DNA from: Candidatus Nitrohelix vancouverensis
GTDB lineage: Bacteria > Nitrospinota > Nitrospinia > Nitrospinales > VA-1
Assembly (NCBI GenBank): GCA_015698305.1
Contig: CP048620.1
Location: 62,001-126,000, forward strand
Reading direction: 5' to 3'
DNA: 64,000 bases
A model generated the notes under the pieces. That model was not told where the DNA came from, did no database searches, and saw only the letters and a program-made list of their open reading frames with translations. Position numbers and translations under genes: made by a program. Below are positions 9,895 to 19,824 of this stretch, piece after piece. Numbering within the stretch: the first letter of the stretch is position 1; each line of letters opens with the position of its first letter.

Positions 9895-10667
9895 TATTTG
9901 GTGATTCCCCTCGACGAACTATTAATAAAATCGACAAGATAACGGATTTCTTCCACAGAATCAATTTCTGACGCTATTCTATCCACCGCCTGCGCTGTGT
10001 TGAGGTCGGATTGTTTCAACAGCTTGACCGCTTGTTTCAAACAGGATCGGGCCGCTGGCGTTATGTTACGCCGACGCAATCCCACCGAATTGATCCCCAC
10101 CAATCGCGGCGGGCGCCCTTCCACAAGCGAGTAGGGCAAAATATCCTGGGTGATCGCTGTCACGCCGCCTATCATAGCGCATTTGCCAATCCGAACGAAC
10201 TGGTGGATGCCGCTCAAACCCGATATGAACGCATTATCCCCCACTTCCACATGGCCGGACAATCCGGTTCCATTCACAACGATAACGCCGTTTCCTAGTA
10301 TACAATCATGCGCAACATGCGCATAGGCCATCAGCATGCAATCCTTGCCAATCACTGTCGCCTGATTTTCTTTCCCCGATCGATTGATGGTGACGTATTC
10401 CCGCATCGTCGTCCCGGAACCGACCTCTACAAACGAGGGAATATTTATGTCGAAGCCAAATATTTGAGGGTCGCCGCCAATCGCCGCAGAGTGATAGATG
10501 CGGCATTTCTCTCCGATGCGGGCGCCTTTGTGTATGATCGCGTTGGAACCGATCTCAGTTCCCTTGCCAATGCGAGCATCTGCTTCGACAATGGAAAAAG
10601 GCCCTATGGATACGTCTTCTCCCAGCTCCGCCGAGGGATGAATTTGTGCAGTCGAATGGATGTTCAC
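9894..10667 (-). CDS. lpxA: UDP-N-acetylglucosamine acyltransferase
   Basis: A 257-residue left-handed beta-helix acyltransferase, close to the 262 residues of E. coli LpxA. It transfers a 3-hydroxyacyl chain from ACP to UDP-GlcNAc (or a 3-amino analogue), the first step of lipid A synthesis. Hexapeptide repeats start at IHSTAQIHPSAELGEDVSIG. The catalytic histidine lies in MAYAHVAHDCILGNG, and the LpxA landmark GLSGIHQFVRIGKCAMIGG is followed by the C-terminal helical domain. It sits 114 nt downstream of fabZ and overlaps the next gene by one base. Confidence 0.96.
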   Translation of the reverse strand: MNIHSTAQIHPSAELGEDVSIGPFSIVEADARIGKGTEIGSNAIIHKGARIGEKCRIYHSAAIGGDPQIFGFDINIPSFVEVGSGTTMREYVTINRSGKENQATVIGKDCMLMAYAHVAHDCILGNGVIVVNGTGLSGHVEVGDNAFISGLSGIHQFVRIGKCAMIGGVTAITQDILPYSLVEGRPPRLVGINSVGLRRRNITPAARSCLKQAVKLLKQSDLNTAQAVDRIASEIDSVEEIRYLVDFINSSSRGITK

Positions 10668-10781
10668 GAGTTTGGATGGAGAAAAATCAGGGTTGTTCAG
10701 AACTTGGTATGTTCAAATCCGCAAGTGTCTCTTTGATTTAATACTGAAACGCAAGCCGATATCATTCGGGGAAGGACCCGA

Positions 10782-11216
10782 TCAATCGTTTTTTCCCGCC
10801 ATGGCCTGAAGGGTGCATTCAGCGGCTAATTCCTCCCCGACAAATCCTTTAGCCTGGAAACGAAACAAAGTGCCGCGTTGTTTGATCTTTTCCAGCTCCA
10901 TACGGAGTTGATCGCCAGGAACCACGGGTCGACGAAACTTGGCGCCGTCGATGCCCGTGAAAAAAACCGATCCCTGCCCTTCCCTCTTAAGAGTTTTGAG
11001 CGCAAGAATACAACCCACCTGCGCCATCGCTTCGATGATGAGGACGCCCGGCATCACCGGAAACTCAGGGAAATGGCCCTGAAAAAAAGGCTCGTTTGCC
11101 GTCACATTCTTCACGCCAACGATGCGGTTTTCCCAATCGCTTTCAATAATGCGATCCACCAGCAACATGGGGTAACGATGCGGGATCACTTGTTTAATTT
11201 CGTTGAGTTCCATCAT
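10782..11216 (-). CDS. fabZ: 3-hydroxyacyl-ACP dehydratase FabZ
   Basis: A 144-residue hot-dog-fold dehydratase for fatty acid elongation. The substrate signature IPHRYPMLLVDRI and the catalytic His and Glu in GHFPEFPVMPGVLIIEAMAQ are intact. A longer in-frame extension reaches 11288 but lacks family homology. AGGAG lies 10 nt before ATG 11216, and the next codon is also ATG, so I place the start there. It competes with LpxA for 3-hydroxyacyl-ACP, and the fabZ-lpxA pairing is typical of Gram-negatives. Confidence 0.95.
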   Translation of the reverse strand: MMELNEIKQVIPHRYPMLLVDRIIESDWENRIVGVKNVTANEPFFQGHFPEFPVMPGVLIIEAMAQVGCILALKTLKREGQGSVFFTGIDGAKFRRPVVPGDQLRMELEKIKQRGTLFRFQAKGFVGEELAAECTLQAMAGKND

Positions 11217-11377
11217 ATTCAAAAATCTCCTGCGATTCCGCCACACACTCAATGAAGCAGTCTCTATAAAAAAAGGGCTATGAAACAATTACGATAGCGT
11301 GCTTCGACGCTACAATCTGAACCAATATATAGAAGATTCGCTGAGCTGGAGTGATGGAGCGGCAATATAAAGCTGAA

Positions 11378-11926
11378 TTATTTATAAATCTTGTCGTACG
11401 CTCGGGTTGCATGCGGGGTCAATTCCTTACCGGGATCGGTGTACAGCATGCCCTTTTTTTCAACGATCATCGTGAATTTCTTTTCCTTGCCAAGTCGCTG
11501 AATAACGTCGACCATTTTCTTCACCAATTCTGCGGTCATTTCTTTTTCTTTATTGCTGAATTCGTCGCTCTTATCCTTAACATAGCGTTGGAAATCGCGG
11601 CTTTGAGCGCGGAATTCTTCTTCCTTCTTTTTCTTCAATTCCGGGTCCATCACCATGCTTTGCTTGTTAATGTCCTCCAGCATTTTCGCGATACTGGCTT
11701 CGCGAGCCGAGATCATTTTCTGCTCCCTCTCAAACTCAACCTTAAATTTTGCAGACTTTTCCTTCCATTCTTTAGTATCGGATAACGCTTTCTGAAGGTC
11801 GATGAATCCGATTCGGTCGTCGGCGATGGCGGGCGCGGCGAAGAGGCTCAATGCAAAAACAATAAGCGCTAAGGTGATTGATCGTTTAAAGTTCAGTAAT
11901 GAGGTGGGGCCTTTTTTTTGAAACAT
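11378..11926 (-). CDS. OmpH/Skp-family periplasmic chaperone
   Basis: A 182-residue exported protein. After an N-terminal signal peptide (LALIVFALSLFAAPAIA, cleavage before DDRIG) comes the Skp pattern IGFIDLQKALSDTKEWKE. A long charged coiled-coil (about residues 60-140) forms the tentacles, then AELVKKMVDVIQRLGKEKKFTMIVEK completes the trimer body. Skp holds unfolded outer-membrane proteins on their way to BamA, which is encoded 23 nt upstream. GAGAGGAACT precedes the ATG. lpxD, which often follows this gene, is not here; a 161-nt non-coding gap leads to fabZ instead. Confidence 0.9.
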   Translation of the reverse strand: MFQKKGPTSLLNFKRSITLALIVFALSLFAAPAIADDRIGFIDLQKALSDTKEWKEKSAKFKVEFEREQKMISAREASIAKMLEDINKQSMVMDPELKKKKEEEFRAQSRDFQRYVKDKSDEFSNKEKEMTAELVKKMVDVIQRLGKEKKFTMIVEKKGMLYTDPGKELTPHATRAYDKIYK

Positions 11927-11949
11927 AGTTCCTCTCGCTGGTTAACAAT

Positions 11950-14274
11950 TTAAAATGCGCTTCCTGCGGAAAAATGAAATTCCGCATCCTTCTCGCCTTC
12001 TCTCTTATCCAGTTTGATGCCGTAGGCAAAACCGACGGGACCGAAGGGGCTGATGAAACGAATACCGCCGCCGATACTGGATCGCATTTCGCTCAAATCA
12101 ATATTGGTGGTTGTGCCAATCGTGCTGGTGCCGCTTCCATAAACGTTACCGCGATCATAGAACACAAACCCTCTCAAGCCCTTGGTGAAAGGATACTGCA
12201 ATTCAAAATTAAACAGAAGGGATTGTTCGCCGCCGATGGGGTCATTATTCTTGTCTTTGGGACCAATATCGCGAATGGTATAGCCTCTCAAGCTGGCGGG
12301 GCCGCCCATGAAATAGCGTTCAAAGACCGGCAGGCTTTCTCCATTGTAACCGTCCGCCCAACCGACTTCCGCATGAACCGCCGCAACCAGTTTACCGATC
12401 ACGCTTTGGTAATAGGTCACTTCATAATTGGTTTTCACAAAATCACTGCCGCCCAGAACGGAACCGGCAAAGTCAAATCTTACCACATGCCGCCAACCGG
12501 TGGTAGGGTTTAAAAAATCGTCGCGGTTATCATAGGTGTAGGATGGCGCGATGCGACTGCTCGTTCTGTTTTCGTTTCTTAGAAAAGTCGTTTCCTCTCC
12601 CGGATCGACGCCGGAGATCTTCACCGCTTCGTATTTGTACAACAACGAGACATTTTCATACTCGGAAATATTCTTACCGATGCGAAGTCCGCCGCCGGTG
12701 CTTTTTGATTCAAAGCTGAAAAAATCGGTTTCCGTGTTGAACAAATCAATTCCACCCATGATATCAGAATCTAAAATATGCGGTTCTGTCAACGACAGGT
12801 TGAAATCGCTTCGCACGGACGACAGGTTTGTAGAAAAAATAACTTTTTGACCGCCGCCCAGAAAATTGTCCTGGGAAATCGATGCATTGAAAATAAGATT
12901 TTCAACCGAACTGAAACCCGCGCCAACACTGATGGAGCCCGTCGGCTGTTCTGTGACCGTGGTCACAACATCGATCAAGTCTGGCTCTTTACCGCGACGC
13001 GTGTCCACTTTAACGTCGGCGAAGAAACGGGTGTTGTTGATGCGCTGTTTGCTTCGCTTGAGCTTGTCGCTATCGAACAAATCGCCTTCCTTCAAACGAA
13101 ATTGCCTGCGGATGACGTTGTCCTTGGTGCGCGTGTTTCCTGAAATCAGTATTTCTCCGACGTAGACTTTTCGACCCTTGTCTATTTCCATGGTCAAATC
13201 GACGGTTTTTTGTTCGTCGTTTTCCACTACTTTCGGATTGACGTCGGCATAGGCGTAACCGGCTTTGGAATACAACTCAGAAATGCTCAGCACATCTTCA
13301 CGCACTTGGGACAGGTTATAAACGTCGCCCGGCTTGCTTTTGATCGCGGCATAAATATCGTCTTCGTTCAGAATATCATTTCCCTGAACTTCAACTTTAC
13401 CAATGCGAAACTGCTTCCCCTCTTCCAGAGGAATGACGATGTAAATTTCTTTATCTTTTCGATTGATGTCGATTTTGGGTTCCAAAACCCGAACCTTGAT
13501 AAACCCATGATCCTGATAAAAGGATTCGATACGGAAGGTGTCCAGCTTGAGCAAGTCCTTTTTGTAAATCCCCGATTCATCCAGCCAGGAATACCAGGTC
13601 TTCGCCTTCGTTTCCATCTGCCCGATCAACTCGTCGTCAGTGAATTGTTTGTTGCCAATGAAACGAATTTTTTCGATGCCGACTTTGGCTTCTCGCTGAA
13701 TATTGATCGTGATGTTGACCAGATTGTCTTCAGTCGGTTCGGTGTCAATACTGACTTCTGCGAAGAAATAACCTTTTTCGTGAAAAAAATTGGTTACGGT
13801 TTCCTTCGTTTCGATCAACAAATGTGGGTGAAAGGTCGCGCCCTGTTTTAGAAAATCTTTGATTTTCTTCCAGATTTCAACGCTATCGACCTGGTCGTTG
13901 CCTTCGATGTGAATCTCTCCGATGGAAAGAATCTCTTCAATTCGAAATATGACATTCACGCCGCCGGCGACCGGCACGGTTTCTACGCGGATATCTTTAA
14001 ACTGACCCAGCGCATAAATTTCCTCGATGTCCTTGCGAACCTGGCTTTGCGACAAGGGTTTCCCTACCTGAGTCTTGATGTAATACTCAATCGTGGATTT
14101 CTCAACACGGCGATTGCCTTCGATCAAAATCGAACGGACGATCTGCCCTTCGTCAGCCCAGGCAACCGCCAAAGGCAGAAAAATTGTAAAGAGAATCAGA
14201 ACTAGGTGGGAAATTAATCGGGAGTTAGACGCCATCAGGCAAAACTTATTGTTATTAATCGCGTTATGGTACAT
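11950..14274 (-). CDS. bamA: Outer membrane protein assembly factor BamA
   Basis: A 774-residue Omp85 protein. A signal peptide (LVLILFTIFLPLAVAWA) precedes five POTRA domains that begin with QIVRSILIEGNRRVEKSTIE. A 16-strand barrel follows, including the Omp85 landmark GGPASLRGYTIRDIGPK and a C-terminal strand ending in Phe (FHFSAGSAF). BamA folds beta-barrel proteins into the outer membrane. ATG 14274 is favoured by GAGGGTGA just upstream, although ATG 14235 would also leave a good signal peptide. The skp gene follows 23 nt later. Confidence 0.96.
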   Translation of the reverse strand: MYHNAINNNKFCLMASNSRLISHLVLILFTIFLPLAVAWADEGQIVRSILIEGNRRVEKSTIEYYIKTQVGKPLSQSQVRKDIEEIYALGQFKDIRVETVPVAGGVNVIFRIEEILSIGEIHIEGNDQVDSVEIWKKIKDFLKQGATFHPHLLIETKETVTNFFHEKGYFFAEVSIDTEPTEDNLVNITINIQREAKVGIEKIRFIGNKQFTDDELIGQMETKAKTWYSWLDESGIYKKDLLKLDTFRIESFYQDHGFIKVRVLEPKIDINRKDKEIYIVIPLEEGKQFRIGKVEVQGNDILNEDDIYAAIKSKPGDVYNLSQVREDVLSISELYSKAGYAYADVNPKVVENDEQKTVDLTMEIDKGRKVYVGEILISGNTRTKDNVIRRQFRLKEGDLFDSDKLKRSKQRINNTRFFADVKVDTRRGKEPDLIDVVTTVTEQPTGSISVGAGFSSVENLIFNASISQDNFLGGGQKVIFSTNLSSVRSDFNLSLTEPHILDSDIMGGIDLFNTETDFFSFESKSTGGGLRIGKNISEYENVSLLYKYEAVKISGVDPGEETTFLRNENRTSSRIAPSYTYDNRDDFLNPTTGWRHVVRFDFAGSVLGGSDFVKTNYEVTYYQSVIGKLVAAVHAEVGWADGYNGESLPVFERYFMGGPASLRGYTIRDIGPKDKNNDPIGGEQSLLFNFELQYPFTKGLRGFVFYDRGNVYGSGTSTIGTTTNIDLSEMRSSIGGGIRFISPFGPVGFAYGIKLDKREGEKDAEFHFSAGSAF

Positions 14275-14297
14275 TCACCCTCGACCAAAATTCAAGT

Positions 14298-14345
14298 AAA
14301 AAAAATATTAGACCTCTGATCCCTAACGGGCACAGAGGTCTAATA
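14298..14345 (-). terminator. Intrinsic terminator after clpC
   Basis: Bases 14306-14318 (tattagacctctg) and 14333-14345 (cagaggtctaata) form a perfect 13-bp stem with a 14-nt loop. On the minus strand the stem is followed by a run of eight T residues. It lies about 50 nt beyond the clpC stop and just ahead of bamA, insulating the two units. Confidence 0.85.
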
Positions 14346-14397
14346 CTTGATCGATTTGATACTACGACGGTGATTTAAAATGAGGGCAATCCTCAGA

Positions 14398-16824
14398 TCA
14401 AGCGTTTACCGTATCGCTTTTCTCTGAAAAGGTGAGCTCATCTCCCTGCAAGCTGGCTTCAATATGTCCGCCGTTCTTGAAACGCCCTTTGAGCATTTCG
14501 TCGGAGAGCACATCTTCAAGGTACTTTTGCATGGCGCGTTTCAACGGGCGGGCGCCAAAATGCTTGTCGTAACCCTTTTCAGCCAACCATTTTTTAGCCT
14601 CAGGAGACATTTCCAGCGTCAATCCCTGCTGGATCAATTCCTCATTCAGCTGTTGGAGATGAATATCCAGAATTTGAACAATGTGATTGAGCGTCAACGG
14701 TCGGAATACAACCGTCTCGCTGATTCGATTGAGAAATTCCGGGTTGAAAGTTTTTCTCAGATCCTGTTTCAAATCCTTCTGCATCTTGTCGTAGTTGAGC
14801 TCGGTGTTGTCCTTATGAAAACCAAGGGACGTGCCTTTGTCCAACATACGGGAACTGATGTTTGAAGTCATGATGATGACGGTGTTTTTGAAATCGATCA
14901 CCCGACCATAGCTGTCCGTGAGCCGACCCTCGTCCATGATCTGGAGAAGCAAATGGAACACGTCCGGGTTGGCTTTTTCAATCTCGTCAAACAGGATGAC
15001 AGAGTAAGGCTTGCGGCGCACTTTTTCCGTCAACTGCCCGCCTTCTTCATAACCCACATAACCTGGAGGCGCTCCGGTCAAACGAGAAACGTTGAATTTC
15101 TCCATATACTCGGACATATCGAGTCGGATCAAGGCGTCGGAATTGCCGAACATGAACTCGGCCAGCATACGCGCCAACTCCGTTTTACCAATACCCGTCG
15201 GCCCAAGAAACAAGAAGGTGCCGATGGGGCGGCGCGCGTCTTTCAAACCGGAACGGGAACGTCGAATCGCGCGGGTGATGACCTTGATGGCCTCTTCCTG
15301 CCCGACCACCTTGTCGCCCAACTCCTGCTCCATATTCAACAGACGGATGCTTTCTTTCTCTTCGATTCGAGACAGCGGAATACCCGTCATGCTCGAAACG
15401 ACAGAGGCGATATCCTCTTCAGTGATCGAAGGTTCGGCCTGCTCATTTTCAGATTCCCATTTTCCTTTAGCCGCTTCCAGCTTGTCGCGCAGGGTTTCTT
15501 CTTTGTCGCGAAGCTCCACCGCTTTTTCGAACTCCTGATTTTCGATCCTGATTTTCTTGTCGCGAACCACTTCGTCAATATCTTTCTGAATGGTCTTCAT
15601 CTCTGGAGATTGCGTCACTTTTCGCAAACGCACCCGAGAACCCGCTTCATCGATCACGTCGATCGCCTTGTCCGGCAAGAACCGGTCGCTGATGTAGCGA
15701 TCAGCAAATCGAACCGCAGTGACGATCGCCTCATCGGTGATTTTAACGCGGTGATGCAACTCGTAGGGAACCTTGAGTCCCTTGATGATCTCAATGGTCT
15801 CGTCAGATGTCGGCGGATTGACAACGATCGGTTGAAAACGTCGCTCCAGCGCTCCATTTTTCTCAATGTATTTGCGATACTCTTCCAGAGTCGTCGCGCC
15901 GATGCATTGGATTTCACCGCGAGACAAGGCGGGCTTCAGCATATTGGAAGCGTCGACCGAACCTTCGGCCGCGCCCGCGCCAACGAGGGTGTGCAATTCA
16001 TCAATGAACAAAATGACCGACTCATTCTGGGTGATCTCTTTCATGATGCCTTTGAGCCGCGCTTCAAACTGACCGCGGTACTTGGTTCCGGCGATCAACG
16101 AACCCAGATCGAGAGAGACAACGCGCTTGTCAAAAAGAGTGTCGGGGACTTCCTTTTCAACCACCATCTGCGCCAGGCCTTCGACAATGGCGGTTTTACC
16201 GACGCCCGGTTCGCCAATCAAAACGGGGTTGTTTTTCGTCCGTCGACTCAGAATTTGAATCACGCGTTCAATTTCTTTAGAACGACCAATGATAGGATCG
16301 AGCTTCCCATCAATAGCCATCTTGGTCAGATCCCTGCTGAACTCATCCAATGTAGGCGTTTTTCCCACTTCTTTTGAACTCTCCGAAGGTTCTTTAAACA
16401 TTTCAATGATTTTTTCCTTCACATCATCAAAAAACAGACCAAAGTTATTCAACACACGACACGCAACGCCTTCCTTCTCTTTCAGCAATCCAAGAAGCAG
16501 ATGCTCCGTGCCAATATAATTATGATTTAATGAGCGGGCTTCTTCCACAGCAAATTCCAAAACCTTCTTGGCTCGGGAAGTAAAAGGAATATCGCCAATT
16601 ATCAAGGAGTTGGAACTCCGAGGCAGATTCTTTTCCAGCTCTTTTTTCAACTGGGCGACATCCACGCCCGTCTTTTGTATGATCGCAACGGCAATCCCTC
16701 CGCCGTCCTTGATGACTCCTTGCAGGATATGCTCTGTTCCCAGATATTCATGGCGATAAAGTTCAGCTTCTTCTCGCGCAAGAATAATAACTTTTCGGGC
16801 TCGTTCAGTGAATCGCTTAAACAT
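14398..16824 (-). CDS. clpC: ATP-dependent Clp protease ATP-binding subunit ClpC
   Basis: An 808-residue Hsp100 unfoldase. Two Clp N-domain repeats come first ([26 protein letters not shown], then [25 protein letters not shown]). AAA1 has Walker [14 protein letters not shown], a UVR-like coiled linker follows ([17 protein letters not shown], diagnostic of ClpC rather than ClpA), and AAA2 has [11 protein letters not shown]. It feeds substrates to ClpP. The frame extends to 16884, but ATG 16824 ([12 protein letters not shown]) matches the family start and has AAGGAAT upstream. It is monocistronic, with its own terminator and a long upstream gap. Confidence 0.95.
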   Translation of the reverse strand: MFKRFTERARKVIILAREEAELYRHEYLGTEHILQGVIKDGGGIAVAIIQKTGVDVAQLKKELEKNLPRSSNSLIIGDIPFTSRAKKVLEFAVEEARSLNHNYIGTEHLLLGLLKEKEGVACRVLNNFGLFFDDVKEKIIEMFKEPSESSKEVGKTPTLDEFSRDLTKMAIDGKLDPIIGRSKEIERVIQILSRRTKNNPVLIGEPGVGKTAIVEGLAQMVVEKEVPDTLFDKRVVSLDLGSLIAGTKYRGQFEARLKGIMKEITQNESVILFIDELHTLVGAGAAEGSVDASNMLKPALSRGEIQCIGATTLEEYRKYIEKNGALERRFQPIVVNPPTSDETIEIIKGLKVPYELHHRVKITDEAIVTAVRFADRYISDRFLPDKAIDVIDEAGSRVRLRKVTQSPEMKTIQKDIDEVVRDKKIRIENQEFEKAVELRDKEETLRDKLEAAKGKWESENEQAEPSITEEDIASVVSSMTGIPLSRIEEKESIRLLNMEQELGDKVVGQEEAIKVITRAIRRSRSGLKDARRPIGTFLFLGPTGIGKTELARMLAEFMFGNSDALIRLDMSEYMEKFNVSRLTGAPPGYVGYEEGGQLTEKVRRKPYSVILFDEIEKANPDVFHLLLQIMDEGRLTDSYGRVIDFKNTVIIMTSNISSRMLDKGTSLGFHKDNTELNYDKMQKDLKQDLRKTFNPEFLNRISETVVFRPLTLNHIVQILDIHLQQLNEELIQQGLTLEMSPEAKKWLAEKGYDKHFGARPLKRAMQKYLEDVLSDEMLKGRFKNGGHIEASLQGDELTFSEKSDTVNA

Positions 16825-17263
16825 GATGGGTAATTCCTTGATTGAAGAAGTTTGGACCAGAGAGGCAAATCGGCGAGCCTGCAAACTGAAGTGAATGGCT
16901 GACAGGCTTTATTCCCATGTAAAATCGGCGCCTTTGGTCTTCTATTACTTTATTTTATGAAAATAAACTCAATTATACAACCCTTAATTGGGACGACTGA
17001 ACTCCCCCGAACTGCAAATCGCGTTCACCAATTCCAGGGCAGAACAAAAAAGACGCCTTGCAAAAGAAGCTCTCGCGCTGACAGGTCGCAGGCATCAGGG
17101 GGAAAACAATGGTTCGCCTGAATCTGTAAAACGCAAAGAAATCTTCACTGCGTCACCTTAATAAGATTTAAAAACCCAAAGGGCCAGCTTTTACGCTAAA
17201 TTCTTTTTCATCTGCAATACAAATCGCCGACCAACAGCCAGAAAAGCTAATCTACGCAAGGAC
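16825..17263 (-). promoter_or_regulatory. Long leader region of clpC, no gene seen
   Basis: These 439 bases carry no credible reading frame and no tRNA. A perfect -10 hexamer TATAAT for clpC occurs on the minus strand at 16977-16972, but the -35 region upstream is poor (TCAGTC or TTCAGT). It would give a leader of about 140 nt. No CIRCE or CtsR-type repeat was recognised. The stretch nearest the dehydrogenase gene (17150-17263) shows nothing recognisable. Confidence 0.3.
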
Positions 17264-18238
17264 TTAGACTTTTTTCCAGCCCGGCACCAGAGAGCGCGGA
17301 CGCTTCTCTGCCAGCGCGTCGAGCACGTTATCGGCAACCAAAACAGCCATGCGGTCGCGCGTCTCCACGCTGGCGCTGCCGATATGCGGCAATAGCATGA
17401 GATTATCGAGTTCCGCCATGCCCTCGGTGATCTCTGGCTCCTTTTCATAAACGTCGAGGGCGGCTCCGGCGATCCTGCCTTCTTTCAAGGCAGAAAGCAG
17501 GGCTTTGTCATCGACCACCTGGCCTCGCGCGGCCTGAATCAGGTAGGCGCCCGGCTTCATCATGGCGAATTCCTTCTCGCCGATCATGTTTCTTGTCTCA
17601 TCGGTTAAAGGCACATGAAGCGTGATGAAATCGGATTCCTGAATCAAACGCTCCAGCGGCACATATTCCGCGTTCAAGCGCACCTCTTCTTCGAGCGACA
17701 GACGATTCCTCTGGCAATACAGCACGCGCATCTCAAAACCGACAGCCCGCCGGGCGACGGCTCGGCCGATCTCGCCGCAACCCACCACGCCCAGGGTTTT
17801 ACCGAAAACGTCGGAACCCAGGAACAAATCAGCGTACCAGCCCTTGAAACGCCCCTCGCGGGCAAAACGATCGGCGGGAATAATGCGCCGCGCCGCGCCC
17901 AAAATCATCGCCCAGGTCAAATCTGCGGTGGTCTCGTGCAAAACGCTGGGGGTATTGGTCACCCATATCTGTTTGGCCGAGGCCGCCGCGACGTCGATAT
18001 TGTTGAATCCCGCGCCGTAATTGGCGATTATTTTCAAATTGCGCGCCCCTTTAATCATGTCCGCGCTGATTCGGTCCGATAAGTAGGTGATGAGGGCTTC
18101 GCTTTCAGCGACGGCCCGCTCGAGTTCCGCCGCGCTCGGCGGCGTTTCCGTCTGGTTGACGCGCAGTTCGCATTTCGTCTCCAAACGCTTCAACCCGGCT
18201 TCCGGGAATTTGTTCGTAACGGTTACGATAGGTTTCAC
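17264..18238 (-). CDS. D-2-hydroxyacid dehydrogenase (glyoxylate/hydroxypyruvate reductase-like)
   Basis: A 324-residue NAD(P)-dependent dehydrogenase. The N-terminal substrate domain is followed by the Rossmann motif LGVVGCGEIGRAVARRA. The catalytic Arg lies in AARGQVVDDKALLSALKEG, Glu in LDVYEKEP and His in LLPHIGSASVETR. Hits of this type are usually annotated as glyoxylate reductase or D-glycerate dehydrogenase, but phosphonate or formate variants share the fold, so the substrate is inferred only weakly. It is transcribed away from the radical SAM gene, with a 74-bp divergent gap. Confidence 0.85.
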   Translation of the reverse strand: MKPIVTVTNKFPEAGLKRLETKCELRVNQTETPPSAAELERAVAESEALITYLSDRISADMIKGARNLKIIANYGAGFNNIDVAAASAKQIWVTNTPSVLHETTADLTWAMILGAARRIIPADRFAREGRFKGWYADLFLGSDVFGKTLGVVGCGEIGRAVARRAVGFEMRVLYCQRNRLSLEEEVRLNAEYVPLERLIQESDFITLHVPLTDETRNMIGEKEFAMMKPGAYLIQAARGQVVDDKALLSALKEGRIAGAALDVYEKEPEITEGMAELDNLMLLPHIGSASVETRDRMAVLVADNVLDALAEKRPRSLVPGWKKV

Positions 18239-18312
18239 TTTAGCCTCGCTACCCTTTTGTAATTATGAGATATTTGAATTCGGCATTGTAAAAGGAACCC
18301 CCTGGTATTCCT

Positions 18313-19749
18313 ATGAAAATTTTATTTCTCGTCCCGCCTGAGATTTTATCTCTCGAATCTTCCGTTCCGCGCGCCCTTGAAGGGGGCAAAGGCTATTATC
18401 CGAAGCTCGGCCTGCTCTACGTCGCCGGATATTACATGCGCGCAACGGGCAACGAGGCGCGTTTCATCGACTGCCCGCCGGAAGGCGTGGACGAAGAGGA
18501 ACTGCTCTGGCGCGTCAAGGAATACCAGCCGGACATGGTGGCCATGAGCATCATGACCTTCAACCTGCTGGACGCCCTGCGCGCCTCGCGCCGCATCAAA
18601 CAAACGCTGGCATCGGTAAAAGTCTGCCTGGGCGGCCCGCACGTCAATCTCTACCCGAAAGAAACCCTGAGCCAGCCGGAAATTGATTACGTCGTCTTCG
18701 GCGAGGGCGAGACCATTTTCACGCGGCTTGCCACGACGCTGGAACACAAGGGGGCAAAAGCAGAAGAACTCGAACAGATAAACGGGCTGGGTTGGATGCG
18801 CGGCGATGAAGCGGTGGTCAACCCTGCCGAAACCGAACGCATCGACCTGAACGAGCTGGCCTTCCCGGCGCGCAGTCTGGTGGACATGGGACAATACAAC
18901 CACCTCATCAGCGAGGGTCGCCAGTTTTTCACGATTCAGGCGACGCGTGGATGCCCGGCGGCTTGCTCCTTCTGCGATATCCGCAAAACCCAGTTCCGCA
19001 TGCGCTCGCCGGAAAACATCGTGCGAGAAATTGAAGAACTCGCCGATCAGGGCGTCGACGATCTGTTTTTCGTGGACGACACCATCACCATCGACAAAAA
19101 GAATCTGATGAACACGCTGGCGCTCATGATCCAGCGCGGCGTGAAAATCAATTACAAGATTTCAGCGCGGGTCGACACCATCAACCCGGAATTGCTGGCG
19201 GCGCTCAAACGCTCGGGCTGCTACCGCATTCATTACGGCATCGAATCCGCCACGCAACGGCATCTGAGCTATCTGCAAAAGGGACAAACGCCGGAGAAAA
19301 TCGAACGCGCCTGCAAATGGACGCGCGACGCGGGCATCGGCTTTTTCGCCTATATGATGATCGGCATCCCTTACGAAACCAAAGCGGAGATGATGCACAC
19401 CGTCGAGTTCGCCAAACGCCTCAAACCCGATTACGCGCAATTCTCCATCTGCACGCCTTACCCCAAGACGGAGCTTTATTTTCAAATGCTGAGCGAAGGC
19501 ATCGTCGAAGAGGACTACTGGCAGAGATTCGCCGAGAACCCCTCGCCCGATTTCAAAATCCGTTTCTGGAACCGGGATTTCTCCGAACTGGAACTGCGCG
19601 ACATACAGGACGAATGCCACGCGCGATTTTACCGAAGCCCGACCTATATCATGAAGCAGATCGCCAAGGTCAAATCCTGGTCCGACTTCACCGCCAAGGC
19701 GCGTATGGGAACCAAAATCCTGACCAGCCGACTGACCGCCGGCAACTGA
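18313..19749 (+). CDS. B12-binding-domain radical SAM enzyme, substrate unknown
   Basis: A 478-residue protein. The N-terminal cobalamin-binding-like domain (about residues 1-150) includes KLGLLYVAGYYMRATG and CLGGPHVNLYPKETL. The radical SAM core starts at TRGCPAACSFCDIRKTQFRM, giving the CX3CX2C cluster motif. FFVDDTITIDKKNLM and RIHYGIESATQRHL follow, with a C-terminal extension from about residue 400. This is the BchE/HpnJ-like class, whose members methylate or cyclise lipids, antibiotics and pigments. The lack of the classic DXHXXG motif is normal for this class. No cobalamin riboswitch was seen, and neighbours do not reveal the substrate. Confidence 0.85.
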   Translation: MKILFLVPPEILSLESSVPRALEGGKGYYPKLGLLYVAGYYMRATGNEARFIDCPPEGVDEEELLWRVKEYQPDMVAMSIMTFNLLDALRASRRIKQTLASVKVCLGGPHVNLYPKETLSQPEIDYVVFGEGETIFTRLATTLEHKGAKAEELEQINGLGWMRGDEAVVNPAETERIDLNELAFPARSLVDMGQYNHLISEGRQFFTIQATRGCPAACSFCDIRKTQFRMRSPENIVREIEELADQGVDDLFFVDDTITIDKKNLMNTLALMIQRGVKINYKISARVDTINPELLAALKRSGCYRIHYGIESATQRHLSYLQKGQTPEKIERACKWTRDAGIGFFAYMMIGIPYETKAEMMHTVEFAKRLKPDYAQFSICTPYPKTELYFQMLSEGIVEEDYWQRFAENPSPDFKIRFWNRDFSELELRDIQDECHARFYRSPTYIMKQIAKVKSWSDFTAKARMGTKILTSRLTAGN

Positions 19750-19824
19750 CCCCGCCCCTTTCCAGAATTTTCCTCCGCGCACATTGTGCATGACCGCCCA
19801 GCGCGCTTCATGTACAATCGACGC

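Noticed and set aside
14953-16377. 474-residue open frame on the plus strand opposite clpC
   Set aside because: Antisense shadow of a highly conserved gene; composition is Arg/Phe-rich with no motif.
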